Assembly: GCA_017428285.1 (NCBI GenBank)
Contig: JAFRRE010000176.1
Span: 21,326-85,325 of the forward strand
Length of the DNA stretch: 64,000 nt
DNA from: Bacteroidales bacterium
GTDB taxonomy: Bacteria > Bacteroidota > Bacteroidia > Bacteroidales > F082
Reading direction: 5' to 3'
How positions within the stretch are numbered: the stretch's first letter is position 1; the number at the start of each line of letters is the position of its first letter. Both the position numbers and the translations under genes were made by a program. Shown piece after piece: positions 35,845-45,343 of this stretch. The notes below the pieces were generated by a model that was not told the DNA's origin, did no database searches, and saw only the letters and a program-made list of their open reading frames with translations.

Positions 35845-38800
35845 ATACAGATATGAAGAAACTATTTACATGCATAGCCTTTATAGCCCTCTCACTACTG
35901 ACTGCATCTGCACAGTCAAGACTTAGCCAAGGCAAGGTCATCAGCAAAGCGCCCAATACCAGTCATTCCAATGTGAAAAAGAAAATCAATGGTTTGGAAA
36001 AAGCGTCCAACAAGAGTTTTCGCGCGAAAAGTGTAAAAGACGGCAACAAGGTCGTAGGATTTGATACAGTATTATGCATCCAGACCAAAAAGCAACATGG
36101 ATGGTTTGCCCCATTGGATACCATTACAAATGAAGTTGCGAAACATCGTGGAACTCATTTCCGTTTCACTAAAAAAAACAAGGCAGGGCATTGGCTCAAA
36201 ATGGAATGCCTTGATTCATATGGTCACTATGTAAAAGGAATGATGTCGCCATATATTCTTAAACTCGGTTCTGCTGTGGAATCTGATGAAAAAGCAAACT
36301 CTGATTGGGTGGAAATGCTAAAGACTGCCTGTATTTGGGAATTTATTGCAGACTATACAGGCCAAACAATTGTACAAGAACGTGCCTATGATGAAAACAT
36401 GAATATTATCTTCACTTTCTCTCGCGTTCCTATTGGAAACAATCAATACAACTGTTCTTATAAAGATTCCTATGGACTTCCTGCAGAGATGCGCAATGAT
36501 GAAGACTACACTTATGGAACACTCGTAAGAATCACCGAAGACAGATGGGGTAACGACTCTGTAATCCAATATTTAGACGCAAAAGGATTGCCCAAACTGA
36601 ATTCGGATGGCGCAGGAATGCAAGTTTATATCCAGGATGAATACGGGCACCTTCTCAAGCAGCAATCACGTAATCTCGATGGAACTTTAGCCATTGATAA
36701 TTGGGGTAACTGTGGTGTTGAATATGTATGGAACAGCAACCATGATATCGAAAGCGCAACATATATGGACGACCAGTGGAGGCCAATGAGAATGCCTGCT
36801 ATTCGTGGTGTGGACGGACACGAGAATGTTATCACTACCAATTATAAATATGACAAATACAGGCGACAAATAGAAGAGTATTACACGGATTCATTGGGAG
36901 AATCGGATGTTAACGCTTTGGGAACCCATAGAATAGTATACGAATTTGACGATAAAGGCCATATCATCAAACAGTGCGGTTATGATGAGAATGGTATTCT
37001 ATCACCAATTGATAAATCTCAAGACGCTATAGAATTGCTATCATACGATAGCGATGGCCGACTTCTATCTGCAATCTTTTTGGACAAAAACAACAAACCA
37101 AATTCAACTGCAGGATACATGTCTAAACTGATAAAGAGATATGACGGGGTTGGTAATCAAATCTCAGAAGAAAGATATTCGGCCGAGTCTGGGGAAGAGA
37201 GACTATCCTATTTATATAGAAAAGACGATGGCTGTGAATATACGCAATGGGATGATGGTTCTTATAGGATTGACTCTCTTGACTCAAAAGGCCGGACAAC
37301 CTTTATTGGTTTTTACAATGCTACCGGTTCGCATGAAATGATTGGTGGTAGAGCATTTGAACGTCATTCATACATAGATGAAGAGAAAAGGACTACGCAA
37401 ACAGAAATAAACTTTGATTTGAATGGCAACAAAGTGAATGTTGACGGCATTTGCAAAACTATCACTCTATCTGACTCTCTTAGTTGGACTTGTACAAAAT
37501 GGCGTTATGACAAAGACAACAATCTTATAGAAACATTCATCCATCAATACGACAAAGGGTTTAATAGAATACTATCACAAGACGATGCTAATTCTTTTGG
37601 CATAAAATCAAGATGCGGTGGCTCTTCCTTGGTTAGATATTATACTGGCGATATAGTTTATAACCAAAAGGGATATTTTGCATCCTTACTTGGCCGTGAT
37701 GAATTTGGCGAGCCTGATTATATAACATCCAGTTCAATCACGTATTATTATAGCAAGACTTCACCAAATGGCGATACGAAGTTTTACGATGAAGACAATG
37801 ATGAAATAGAAGATGTTGATGAATTAAAAGACAAACTTCCCAAAGTAATGACAATTGAAGTTGTGGACAGTAGCGCATACGCAGTAGGATTGCGCGACAA
37901 TGACATCATTTTACTCTATGGTGATTACTCGGTCGATATTGAAGCATTAGATTCGACTTTAGTGTCTTATTTTCAATTTAGACGTGATTGGTCATTACGC
38001 TCCATCCTAGATGCCAAGAAAAGCAAAAGGATGGTCGTATTCCGAATCGAAGACGCATCAAAAAACAGATACGGACTTGTGGAAATAAAAAATCTTTTGG
38101 GCACACCTTCTGAGATAGGCTTTATTCCTCATATTCGGTATCTAACAAAAAAGCAACTTGCCAGAATACAAGGATCTGTAAGGAATAACATCCTGAGCGA
38201 CACTCCCCTTTTGTCGAAATCGGACTATGGCAAACCTATTAGTGAAGGAAACAACTACATTCTTATGGCATATACGGAAATGTATCGAGGGGTCAGATAT
38301 GAACCGTACGCCGTTCAAGTTACTGACCCTGCAATAGTCATAGGTGCTTGCATTAAAGACAGAAATATGTATTGGAATATGACAGACGGTGAAAACACAG
38401 AAACCTTCGAAGAAATGCTTAATTCAAGAAAAAAGGAGGCAGATTCATATCCCAAGATGTATTATTGGCTCACAAAGGACATGGACAATGTCATCCGCAT
38501 GGATCTAAAGAAACAGGCAGTATACACTCATTTGTTTGACACAAGGATTTCGGATGAAGATTACGCTCTTCTTTTGGATTTGAACATGCCGATTCAATCT
38601 GAAATAGAATCTATACGCAAGGCTCCATCAACAATAAAAAGCAAACGTCTGTATGGACAATGGAAGATTGTTAAAGAATCAGAAAATGATTATTCTCCGG
38701 ATGGGTATTTCTATTTGACTAAAGATGGCACTTGCCAAGGGACCTTGGTGACATATGGTAAAATAACCTTCAAAGAAGGTACTGCGGTTTATAAGATTGA

Positions 38801-39950
38801 AAAGAATACCGATGGTTTTTGGTGTCACAACGATTCTCTTATTTCATTTACTCCCTACACAGACAATAACATAACGCTTACTTGTGTAGACTTGCTCGGT
38901 ACAGATGATAAGGATCTAATAGAACGGGCGGTTACTTACATGAATAGCATTTGCGAGGAGAACAAAGAAGCCCTTTTGAGTAACATGGATTATGACTATT
39001 TTCAATGGGATGATGACTTATTTATATCCTCTTTAGAAAAGAATTCATTAATCATTAAAAAGGGAAATGGTCGTACTATTACATTTCAGAAAATGAAGGG
39101 TAAATCAAAAACAGAATATCAAAAAAAACTCCCAAAAGAAAACCCAATCATTACCCATAGCAACGAAGAAGCAAATCCGCTAATTTTTGGCAATTGGGAA
39201 ACAGAAATTCCTGATTTAGAAGATGGTGTGGCGATTTTGTCTTTGGCAGAAAACCAAACAATGGAGTTGAGCATCCATGTGCCATATAAAGAAACAGTGT
39301 ATGACAATATTGAAGAATTGCTCTACTTTTCTGTAGAAATTGGAGGGACTTGGTTCATGAAAAAAGATTCTTTATGTATTGTTAATAACCCTGCTTTAAC
39401 AAGGATAGATGTTGACATTGACATCAATGGTGCTGATGAAGAAACCAAAGAAATGTTAAAGACATTACTCGCAGCAGAAATAGACAAACAAAAGGAAGAA
39501 ATGGCATTGCAATTAATAAAAAAGTCTTCTTTTGATGGCAATCTTTCTATTGACAAACTTACCGAGACTGAGTTAGAGCTCAATGGTGTATCATTTTCAA
39601 AATCACCAGTTACACGACATATTGTCATTGGGCAAGTTGAGGGTGAGACAGGTTATTTGGTGGAGAACGGTTATACAGGAATGTTTGTCGTTTTAAAATG
39701 GTGTGATTGGGATTGCACTCAATCTCTTGAAGAGTATTCAAGAGAATTCGAAAAACAAAGAAACAACAAAAAACATATTGTCTTACTCCCCGTTGGAACA
39801 GATGAGTTTGGAAACGATTATTTTGATGAAACCATAGAGCTGAATTGTCCACCGACTCAACTAGGACTTAGAATCCAAGACATGGAAATCTCGGAGCCAT
39901 ATTATCAAAAACAAGTTTTAAGAAGGTATATTGATTGGGCTAACAAATAA
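35841..39950 (+). CDS. Large secreted YD-like/PDZ-like protein
   Basis: 1369 aa. ATG 35841 overlaps the previous stop; ATG 35853 (MKKLFTCIAFIALSLLTASA) is an equally good start. After the signal peptide come the shared exported domain, YD-like strands (LAIDNWGNCGVEYVW, YKYDKYRRQIEEYY, YDGVGNQISEERY), a PDZ-like domain near residues 660-750 (IEVVDSSAYAVGLRDNDIIL), and lipocalin-like strands near 935-1030 (RLYGQWKIVKES). There is no T9SS tail and no Rhs-type cleavage motif or toxin tip, so it is not a polymorphic toxin. Likely periplasmic partner of nSTAND1. Confidence 0.72.
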   Translation: MNTDMKKLFTCIAFIALSLLTASAQSRLSQGKVISKAPNTSHSNVKKKINGLEKASNKSFRAKSVKDGNKVVGFDTVLCIQTKKQHGWFAPLDTITNEVAKHRGTHFRFTKKNKAGHWLKMECLDSYGHYVKGMMSPYILKLGSAVESDEKANSDWVEMLKTACIWEFIADYTGQTIVQERAYDENMNIIFTFSRVPIGNNQYNCSYKDSYGLPAEMRNDEDYTYGTLVRITEDRWGNDSVIQYLDAKGLPKLNSDGAGMQVYIQDEYGHLLKQQSRNLDGTLAIDNWGNCGVEYVWNSNHDIESATYMDDQWRPMRMPAIRGVDGHENVITTNYKYDKYRRQIEEYYTDSLGESDVNALGTHRIVYEFDDKGHIIKQCGYDENGILSPIDKSQDAIELLSYDSDGRLLSAIFLDKNNKPNSTAGYMSKLIKRYDGVGNQISEERYSAESGEERLSYLYRKDDGCEYTQWDDGSYRIDSLDSKGRTTFIGFYNATGSHEMIGGRAFERHSYIDEEKRTTQTEINFDLNGNKVNVDGICKTITLSDSLSWTCTKWRYDKDNNLIETFIHQYDKGFNRILSQDDANSFGIKSRCGGSSLVRYYTGDIVYNQKGYFASLLGRDEFGEPDYITSSSITYYYSKTSPNGDTKFYDEDNDEIEDVDELKDKLPKVMTIEVVDSSAYAVGLRDNDIILLYGDYSVDIEALDSTLVSYFQFRRDWSLRSILDAKKSKRMVVFRIEDASKNRYGLVEIKNLLGTPSEIGFIPHIRYLTKKQLARIQGSVRNNILSDTPLLSKSDYGKPISEGNNYILMAYTEMYRGVRYEPYAVQVTDPAIVIGACIKDRNMYWNMTDGENTETFEEMLNSRKKEADSYPKMYYWLTKDMDNVIRMDLKKQAVYTHLFDTRISDEDYALLLDLNMPIQSEIESIRKAPSTIKSKRLYGQWKIVKESENDYSPDGYFYLTKDGTCQGTLVTYGKITFKEGTAVYKIEKNTDGFWCHNDSLISFTPYTDNNITLTCVDLLGTDDKDLIERAVTYMNSICEENKEALLSNMDYDYFQWDDDLFISSLEKNSLIIKKGNGRTITFQKMKGKSKTEYQKKLPKENPIITHSNEEANPLIFGNWETEIPDLEDGVAILSLAENQTMELSIHVPYKETVYDNIEELLYFSVEIGGTWFMKKDSLCIVNNPALTRIDVDIDINGADEETKEMLKTLLAAEIDKQKEEMALQLIKKSSFDGNLSIDKLTETELELNGVSFSKSPVTRHIVIGQVEGETGYLVENGYTGMFVVLKWCDWDCTQSLEEYSREFEKQRNNKKHIVLLPVGTDEFGNDYFDETIELNCPPTQLGLRIQDMEISEPYYQKQVLRRYIDWANK

Positions 39951-39975
39951 TAATTGTCTAAATCTTTCATTTACT

Positions 39976-40284
39976 ATGATTAACTCTCCCTACACCCCCT
40001 CCCCCATCGACACCTCTGGCGTTGTACTTTCCGACGAGTTGCTTCAGCTCATCGAACAACTGGCGCGCAACGTACACGAGAATTGGGCCCAAGGCCGCAT
40101 TAACGAAGGCTGGACCTATGGCCCTGAGCGGAGCGATGCCCTTAAGCAACATCCCTGCCTCGTCAGTTACGACGACTTGCCCGAAAGTGAGAAGGAATAT
40201 GACCGAAAAACGGCCATGGAAACCATAAAACTCATCCTAAAACTAGGATGGATTATTAAAAAAGAAAACAACAACAAATCATGA
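39976..40284 (+). CDS. Stand-alone RyR-domain protein
   Basis: 102 aa from ATG 39976. Nearly all of it is an RyR domain: LLQLIEQLARNVHENWAQGR, GWTYGPERSD, KQHPCLVSYDDLPESEKEYD, TIKLILKLGW. In ryanodine receptors this domain binds nucleotides or adenine-like ligands; bacterial forms are proposed to sense nucleotide-derived signals, which would suit products of TIR enzymes. The stop overlaps the following RyR/TrkA-like gene start by four bases. Confidence 0.88.
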   Translation: MINSPYTPSPIDTSGVVLSDELLQLIEQLARNVHENWAQGRINEGWTYGPERSDALKQHPCLVSYDDLPESEKEYDRKTAMETIKLILKLGWIIKKENNNKS

Positions 40285-42341
40285 CAAATTCACCAGTCAT
40301 TCAAGTCATGGCATTTGTCATCGGCATTGCCATCGGCGTAGTCTACTACCTAATCCTTGCCAAGAACAGCAAAAATAACCGGTTGTTCTTCAATACATTG
40401 CTTATCTGTGCCTTGTCCATCATTGTCATCCATTTAGCCGCTGACATGTATGTAATCTCTCACATTACCAAAGGAGAGAAAAGCTGGTTCTCCATCTTCA
40501 CCCTCTCGTTGTTCCATTCCTTAGAGCTGTTTGTCTTCCAAACACACTTCTTTGATAATGGTTACCAAGAGTTCTTTTTTGGGCGTGATTTGGGGCAAAA
40601 TAATTACCAACCTGGAATGCCTTGGCTGACTTTTGTTTATATCATTACCTTTATCTTGGCAATACTAACCTCTATCGCCTTGGTCATCAAAGCGATCAAC
40701 AGGAGAAAAGCCGGCCGCACTTGGCTCATAGCCAACAAAAACAAAGCTGAGAACGTTCACGTATTCTTTTTAGGTGGCGAAATGTCGATTGCTCTTGCCA
40801 AGGACATCAAAAAGCATCATCCCGACCAGCCCCGCCTCTTGGTAGGCTATCCCGACCCAGAAGTAAGCTATATGGATCTGTCAATCTGGGAGAAGATACA
40901 GCGTCTATTCAAGAGCCGCACCGAGGAGAGCTTAGGACCCTTCAGCGCTATTGTTTATTCCCGCATCCCCTTGAGTGAGGTGAGAGGCAAAGACATCTGC
41001 CAGCAGATGAACCTCAAAGACCTTGACGTCTTCTTGAAGTCCTCATCGTGCAAAGTATATCTTCTCGGCGATGATGAAAGCGAGAACCTTCACTGCACCG
41101 AAATACTTCACAACGGCAACTGCACAGCCGAGATCTTCTGCCGTGCCTGTCGCGAAGGCGTCAACCGCATGTATGAGGACGCGATGACCAAGACGCCTTC
41201 GATGAACGTGCATCTGATTGACTCATCCTACCTCGCCGTGCGCAACATCAAGAACTGTCCCGAGCTGCTCCCCGTCAACTACGTCGACAAGGGTACCGAC
41301 GCCATGGGACACCGCGAAGGCTGGGTGAGCTCGGCCTTCAACGCCATGATACTCGGCTTCGGCGAGACCGGACGCGAGGTGCTTGGCTTCCTCTACGAAC
41401 ACGGGGCCTTCGTTGACAAAGAATTCAAGAAAAGTCCTTTCTCGTGCATGGTAATCGACCGCCAAATGGGCATTTTCGAGCAAGCCTACTGCAAGAGTTT
41501 CCCAGGCATGAACAACAGTGCAGGCATCACATTCAAGCAAAGCGAGATAGGCGACAACGCCTTCTGGAAAGACATGTCGGCACGCATCCAAACATTGAAC
41601 TATATCGTAGTGTGCTTGGGCAACGACCGACTCAACCTGCGCATGGCCGTCGACTTGGTGGAATTTGCCTACCGACAAGGCAAAGACCTATCGAAGAACT
41701 TCGTCATTCTCATCGCACAGAGAAATCCCACCCACCTCGACAACGTCACGCTGAAGCATTACAATTCCATCGGACAATACCACAACTGCATCCGCACCTT
41801 CGGCAACCAACATGACGTTTGGAGCTACGACAACATGACCAACGAAAGCCTGAAGGCACGCGCCAAGAACTACTTCGGGGGCTATATGCGTGCACAAGGC
41901 GACACCCGCGATCCCGAGACCCTTTGGAACGACCGCGAGAAAGAAATCGAGACCACCAACGACTTCGCCCTCCATGCCAAACGCGTGCGCCAACGCTCAC
42001 AAGACTACGCCAACTGCTTCCACATCTCAACGAAGCTGGCCCTCATAGGCCCCGAAATCTACGACTGCCGCCGCGACATCGCCCAATGCATCCCGCCCGA
42101 CTACACCAAGGCCCTCACCCACTACACCGGCGTCGATGAGCACGTGGAACGCGTGCTGCATTACCTCGCCGTCCACGAGCACATCCGCTGGGAGGCCTCA
42201 CATGTCGCCCTCGGCTACACCCCAGGCAAACGCACCGATGAAGTCATGAAGACCCACCAGTGCATTATGAGTTACGACGAACTCACACCCGAAGTGCAAC
42301 ATTACGACTACTTGGTCATCAAAACCACCTTCAATCTGTGA
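40281..42341 (+). CDS. Membrane TrkA-like Rossmann protein with C-terminal RyR-like domain
   Basis: 686 aa. About four membrane helices in residues 1-150, then two Rossmann-like segments (VHVFFLGGEMSIALAKDI near 170; AMILGFGETGREVLGFLYE near 365, the latter a good GxGxxG dinucleotide site) as in TrkA-N/RCK channel regulators, and a C-terminal RyR-like module (AVHEHIRWEASHVALGYTP, THQCIMSYDELTPEVQHYDY). It reads like a ligand-gated channel or a membrane sensor of nucleotides, by inference. The start overlaps the RyR gene. Confidence 0.8.
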   Translation: MTNSPVIQVMAFVIGIAIGVVYYLILAKNSKNNRLFFNTLLICALSIIVIHLAADMYVISHITKGEKSWFSIFTLSLFHSLELFVFQTHFFDNGYQEFFFGRDLGQNNYQPGMPWLTFVYIITFILAILTSIALVIKAINRRKAGRTWLIANKNKAENVHVFFLGGEMSIALAKDIKKHHPDQPRLLVGYPDPEVSYMDLSIWEKIQRLFKSRTEESLGPFSAIVYSRIPLSEVRGKDICQQMNLKDLDVFLKSSSCKVYLLGDDESENLHCTEILHNGNCTAEIFCRACREGVNRMYEDAMTKTPSMNVHLIDSSYLAVRNIKNCPELLPVNYVDKGTDAMGHREGWVSSAFNAMILGFGETGREVLGFLYEHGAFVDKEFKKSPFSCMVIDRQMGIFEQAYCKSFPGMNNSAGITFKQSEIGDNAFWKDMSARIQTLNYIVVCLGNDRLNLRMAVDLVEFAYRQGKDLSKNFVILIAQRNPTHLDNVTLKHYNSIGQYHNCIRTFGNQHDVWSYDNMTNESLKARAKNYFGGYMRAQGDTRDPETLWNDREKEIETTNDFALHAKRVRQRSQDYANCFHISTKLALIGPEIYDCRRDIAQCIPPDYTKALTHYTGVDEHVERVLHYLAVHEHIRWEASHVALGYTPGKRTDEVMKTHQCIMSYDELTPEVQHYDYLVIKTTFNL

Positions 42342-42637
42342 AATCCATAATTAACCGACAAACTCCGACCCTTTTGGAAAACAACTACAAATACTTCGCC
42401 TTCATCAGCTACAACGCAAAGGACACCGAATGGGGCAAGAAGCTCCAGAAAAAGCTGGAACATTACAAGCTGCCAGCCACGCTATGCAGCAAACACGGAT
42501 GGGAACGCTGTCCCATCAAACCGGTGTTTTTCGCCCCCACCGACATCCAGCCAGGCGGACTCTCGGAAGAACTTCCCTTGACCAACGACACCCTCCACAT
42601 GCCATGCGGCGGATTCGAGATGATTGAGCTGAAGTAA
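42338..42637 (+). pseudogene. Internally deleted TIR gene (truncated paralogue of the gene at 48817)
   Basis: An open frame from GTG 42338 (overlapping the previous stop) encodes a TIR N-terminus through GGLSEEL, matching residues 5-67 of the 48817 product (FAFISYNAKDTEWGKKLQKK). It then jumps to LTNDTLHMPCGGFEMIEL, which resembles the last 20 residues of that protein (FENDTVYMPSGKDDVVLI). The missing centre includes the rest of TIR, the membrane helix and the beta-sandwich. The frame is intact, so a small product is possible; most likely a relic. Confidence 0.7.
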
Positions 42638-42668
42638 TCCATGGAAAACCAAACAAACTCGCGATACC

Positions 42669-45335
42669 ATGAGACACATATTCTTCACCCTAACCTTCCT
42701 TCTATTCATCGCCACGATGGGATTGGCACAAGTGCAAACCCAAAAAGGCATCAGTTACCGCTACAACGGCAAGAGTCCAAGGACACCTTTGCCCAATGTG
42801 ACTGTTGAATGTGTTACGGCTAACAATACCGTTATCAGCGATAGCACCGGTTCCTTCACGCTGACTTTCAACAAACTAAAGATGGGTGACCGAATGGGCT
42901 TGGTGACAGTGAAGAAGCGCGAGATGATGGTCTTCAACCAACATGCCGTTGATGAATGGAGCATCCGCAAGGAACCGCTCACCCTCATCCTCTGCGATGC
43001 CAACGAGTTTGAGCAACAAAAGCAAAACCTCATTGAGATTGGCAGGCGTGAAGCCCAGAAGAAATACGACCGCCAGAAGACCGAACTAGAAAAGCAACTA
43101 AAAGCCAGCCAGATTGACCGCGCTAAATACGAGGCCGAATTGGACAAGGCCTGGGAGGAACTCGACCGTCTTCACAAGCACCTTGACGAATACGCCGACC
43201 TCTTCGCCCGCATCGACCAAAGCGAGATAGACTCCACGGCACAGCGAGCCATGGAATTGTTCAATCAAGGGCAGGTGGATGAAGCTGTAAAACTATTTGA
43301 GCAAGGCAACTATTTGGAAAAGTTGAAGGTCTCTAACCGTGCCATACAACAAGCAGACAATATGATTGAAACAGCAGAGACGGTTAAGGCAAAAGCGGAA
43401 AAAGATAGAGAGGAACAACTTCAAAGTTTGAAGGCTTTGGTTGCTGCGTATAAAATGCAAAATGAGTGGGAAAAGGCGGGAATAATGCTGAAAGGAATTG
43501 CAGATGAACAAAATAATTATGATGATTTATTTGAATATGCATTATTCTGCCAAGAACAAAAAAAATTCAACGAAGCTGAAGTCTATTATTTGAAAACATT
43601 TCCTATCATTCAACAAATGGCTAAAGACAACTCGCAGGTTTACGAACCAAACAGGGCAAAGACTCTGAACAATCTCGCTGCCTTATATAACAATACTAAA
43701 CGATTCAATGAAAGTGAGATGTTGTTTTTGGAAGCCTTGGAAATACGCAAACGGTTAGCAATTGGCAACCCTCAAATATATGAACCAGATTTGGCACAGA
43801 CGCTGAACAACCTTGGTGCATTGTATAAAGACACCCAGCATTTTATTGAGAGCGAGACAATGTATTTGGAATCATTGGAAATAAGTAAGCGGTTAGCAGA
43901 GAACAATCCGCACACCTATGAATCCAGCTGGGCTGTTACACTGAGCAACCTAGCCATATTATATTTCTATACCCAACGTTTCACGGAAAGCGAAACGATG
44001 TATTTGGAAGCGTTGGAAATCCACAGACATTTAGCAAAAGACAACCCTCAATCATACGAACCAATTGTAGCCGAAATTTTAGACAACCTTGCCATCCTTT
44101 ATGAGCACTCTCAACGCTTCACGGAAAGTGAGATGTTGTTTTTGGAAGCCTTGGAAATCCGTAAGCGGTTGGCAAAAGACAACCCTCAAGCTTATAAAGC
44201 CGATGTGGCTGTGACATTGATTAACCTTGCTGTATTATACCAAAATACTAATCGTTTTTCTGAAAGCGAAGCTTTTACCAAAGAAGCACTTATTATTTAC
44301 CGACAACTGGCCACAGACAATCCACGAGTTTATGAACCTGGCCTTGCCATCATACTCGACAATCTCGGCATTTTATATAGTGACCTACGACGTTTGGATG
44401 AAAGTGAATCTTCATTTAATGAGTCGATAGAAATATACCGTCGTCTGACTGTAGGAAATCCCCAAGCCTACGAACCATCATTATCACAAACACTTTGCAA
44501 CCTTGGATCCCTATATTTATTGATCCAACGCTTTGCCGATAGCGAAGCTGCTTTTGACGAGGCATTGGTAATATGCCGTCGATTGGCTAGAGATAACCCA
44601 AAAGTTTATGAACCTGAACTTGCCAGAATACTAAGTAATCTTGGGATATTATTCAATGAATCTCAACGGTTCATAGAAAGTGAATCAGCGTTTGATGAGG
44701 CGTTAGAAATACGCCGCAGATTAGCCATAGACAACCCTGTTGTTTATGAACCTCAACTTGCTACAACCCTCAACAACCTTGGCAATTTGTATACTGATAG
44801 CCAACGCTTCAATAAAAGCGAGTCTGTCTTGGGTGAAGCTTTGAAGATACGTCGTAAGCTAGCCTTGGACAATCCTGAAGCCTTTGAACCTTCACTTGCA
44901 TCGACACTCAACAATCTCGGTCAACTTTATTATTTTATGCACCACTTTCTAGAAAGTGAGAAGATGTATTTGGAGGCATTGGAAATATACAGACGGTTAG
45001 TCGAAGACTACCCACAATCATATAGACAGTATATATATATCACATTGAGTGGTCTATCATCCATATGTGTTCTCAAACATGAATTCGTTCAGGCTGAACA
45101 TTACGCACGCGAAGCCATTTCCATAGACTCCACACAGTTTAGAATCAATTCCTATCTCGCAGCCTCGCTACTCTTCCAAGGAAAATACGCCGAAGCCGAA
45201 GCCGTATATCGCCAATACAAGGATGAGTTGAAAGACAGTTTCCTAGGCGACTTTGAGGAATTCGAGAAGTCCGGCGTCATCCCCGAGGAACGCAAGGCCG
45301 ACGTGGAACGCATCCGAAAAATGTTGAACGAATAG
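42669..45335 (+). CDS. Secreted beta-sandwich/coiled-coil/TPR protein (46-residue repeats)
   Basis: 888 aa. Signal peptide ending GLAQ (about residue 20), a carboxypeptidase-regulatory-like beta domain (NVTVECVTANNTVISDSTGSFTL), a coiled coil (about 115-200), then about eleven TPR units of 46 residues starting near 325 with the pattern YEPxLAxTLNNLGxLY and FxESExMYLEALEIxxRL. TPR arrays bind peptides or proteins. It shares its architecture with the genes at 45344, 50002 and 50946. Confidence 0.85.
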   Translation: MRHIFFTLTFLLFIATMGLAQVQTQKGISYRYNGKSPRTPLPNVTVECVTANNTVISDSTGSFTLTFNKLKMGDRMGLVTVKKREMMVFNQHAVDEWSIRKEPLTLILCDANEFEQQKQNLIEIGRREAQKKYDRQKTELEKQLKASQIDRAKYEAELDKAWEELDRLHKHLDEYADLFARIDQSEIDSTAQRAMELFNQGQVDEAVKLFEQGNYLEKLKVSNRAIQQADNMIETAETVKAKAEKDREEQLQSLKALVAAYKMQNEWEKAGIMLKGIADEQNNYDDLFEYALFCQEQKKFNEAEVYYLKTFPIIQQMAKDNSQVYEPNRAKTLNNLAALYNNTKRFNESEMLFLEALEIRKRLAIGNPQIYEPDLAQTLNNLGALYKDTQHFIESETMYLESLEISKRLAENNPHTYESSWAVTLSNLAILYFYTQRFTESETMYLEALEIHRHLAKDNPQSYEPIVAEILDNLAILYEHSQRFTESEMLFLEALEIRKRLAKDNPQAYKADVAVTLINLAVLYQNTNRFSESEAFTKEALIIYRQLATDNPRVYEPGLAIILDNLGILYSDLRRLDESESSFNESIEIYRRLTVGNPQAYEPSLSQTLCNLGSLYLLIQRFADSEAAFDEALVICRRLARDNPKVYEPELARILSNLGILFNESQRFIESESAFDEALEIRRRLAIDNPVVYEPQLATTLNNLGNLYTDSQRFNKSESVLGEALKIRRKLALDNPEAFEPSLASTLNNLGQLYYFMHHFLESEKMYLEALEIYRRLVEDYPQSYRQYIYITLSGLSSICVLKHEFVQAEHYAREAISIDSTQFRINSYLAASLLFQGKYAEAEAVYRQYKDELKDSFLGDFEEFEKSGVIPEERKADVERIRKMLNE

Positions 45336-45343
45336 AAAATATA

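Noticed and set aside
34630..39950. Rhs/YD polymorphic toxin
   Set aside because: YD-like strands occur but there is no Rhs core cleavage motif, no variable C-terminal toxin and no immunity gene.
43620..45150. DNA tandem repeat or satellite
   Set aside because: The periodicity is that of 46-codon TPR units within an open reading frame with divergent bases.
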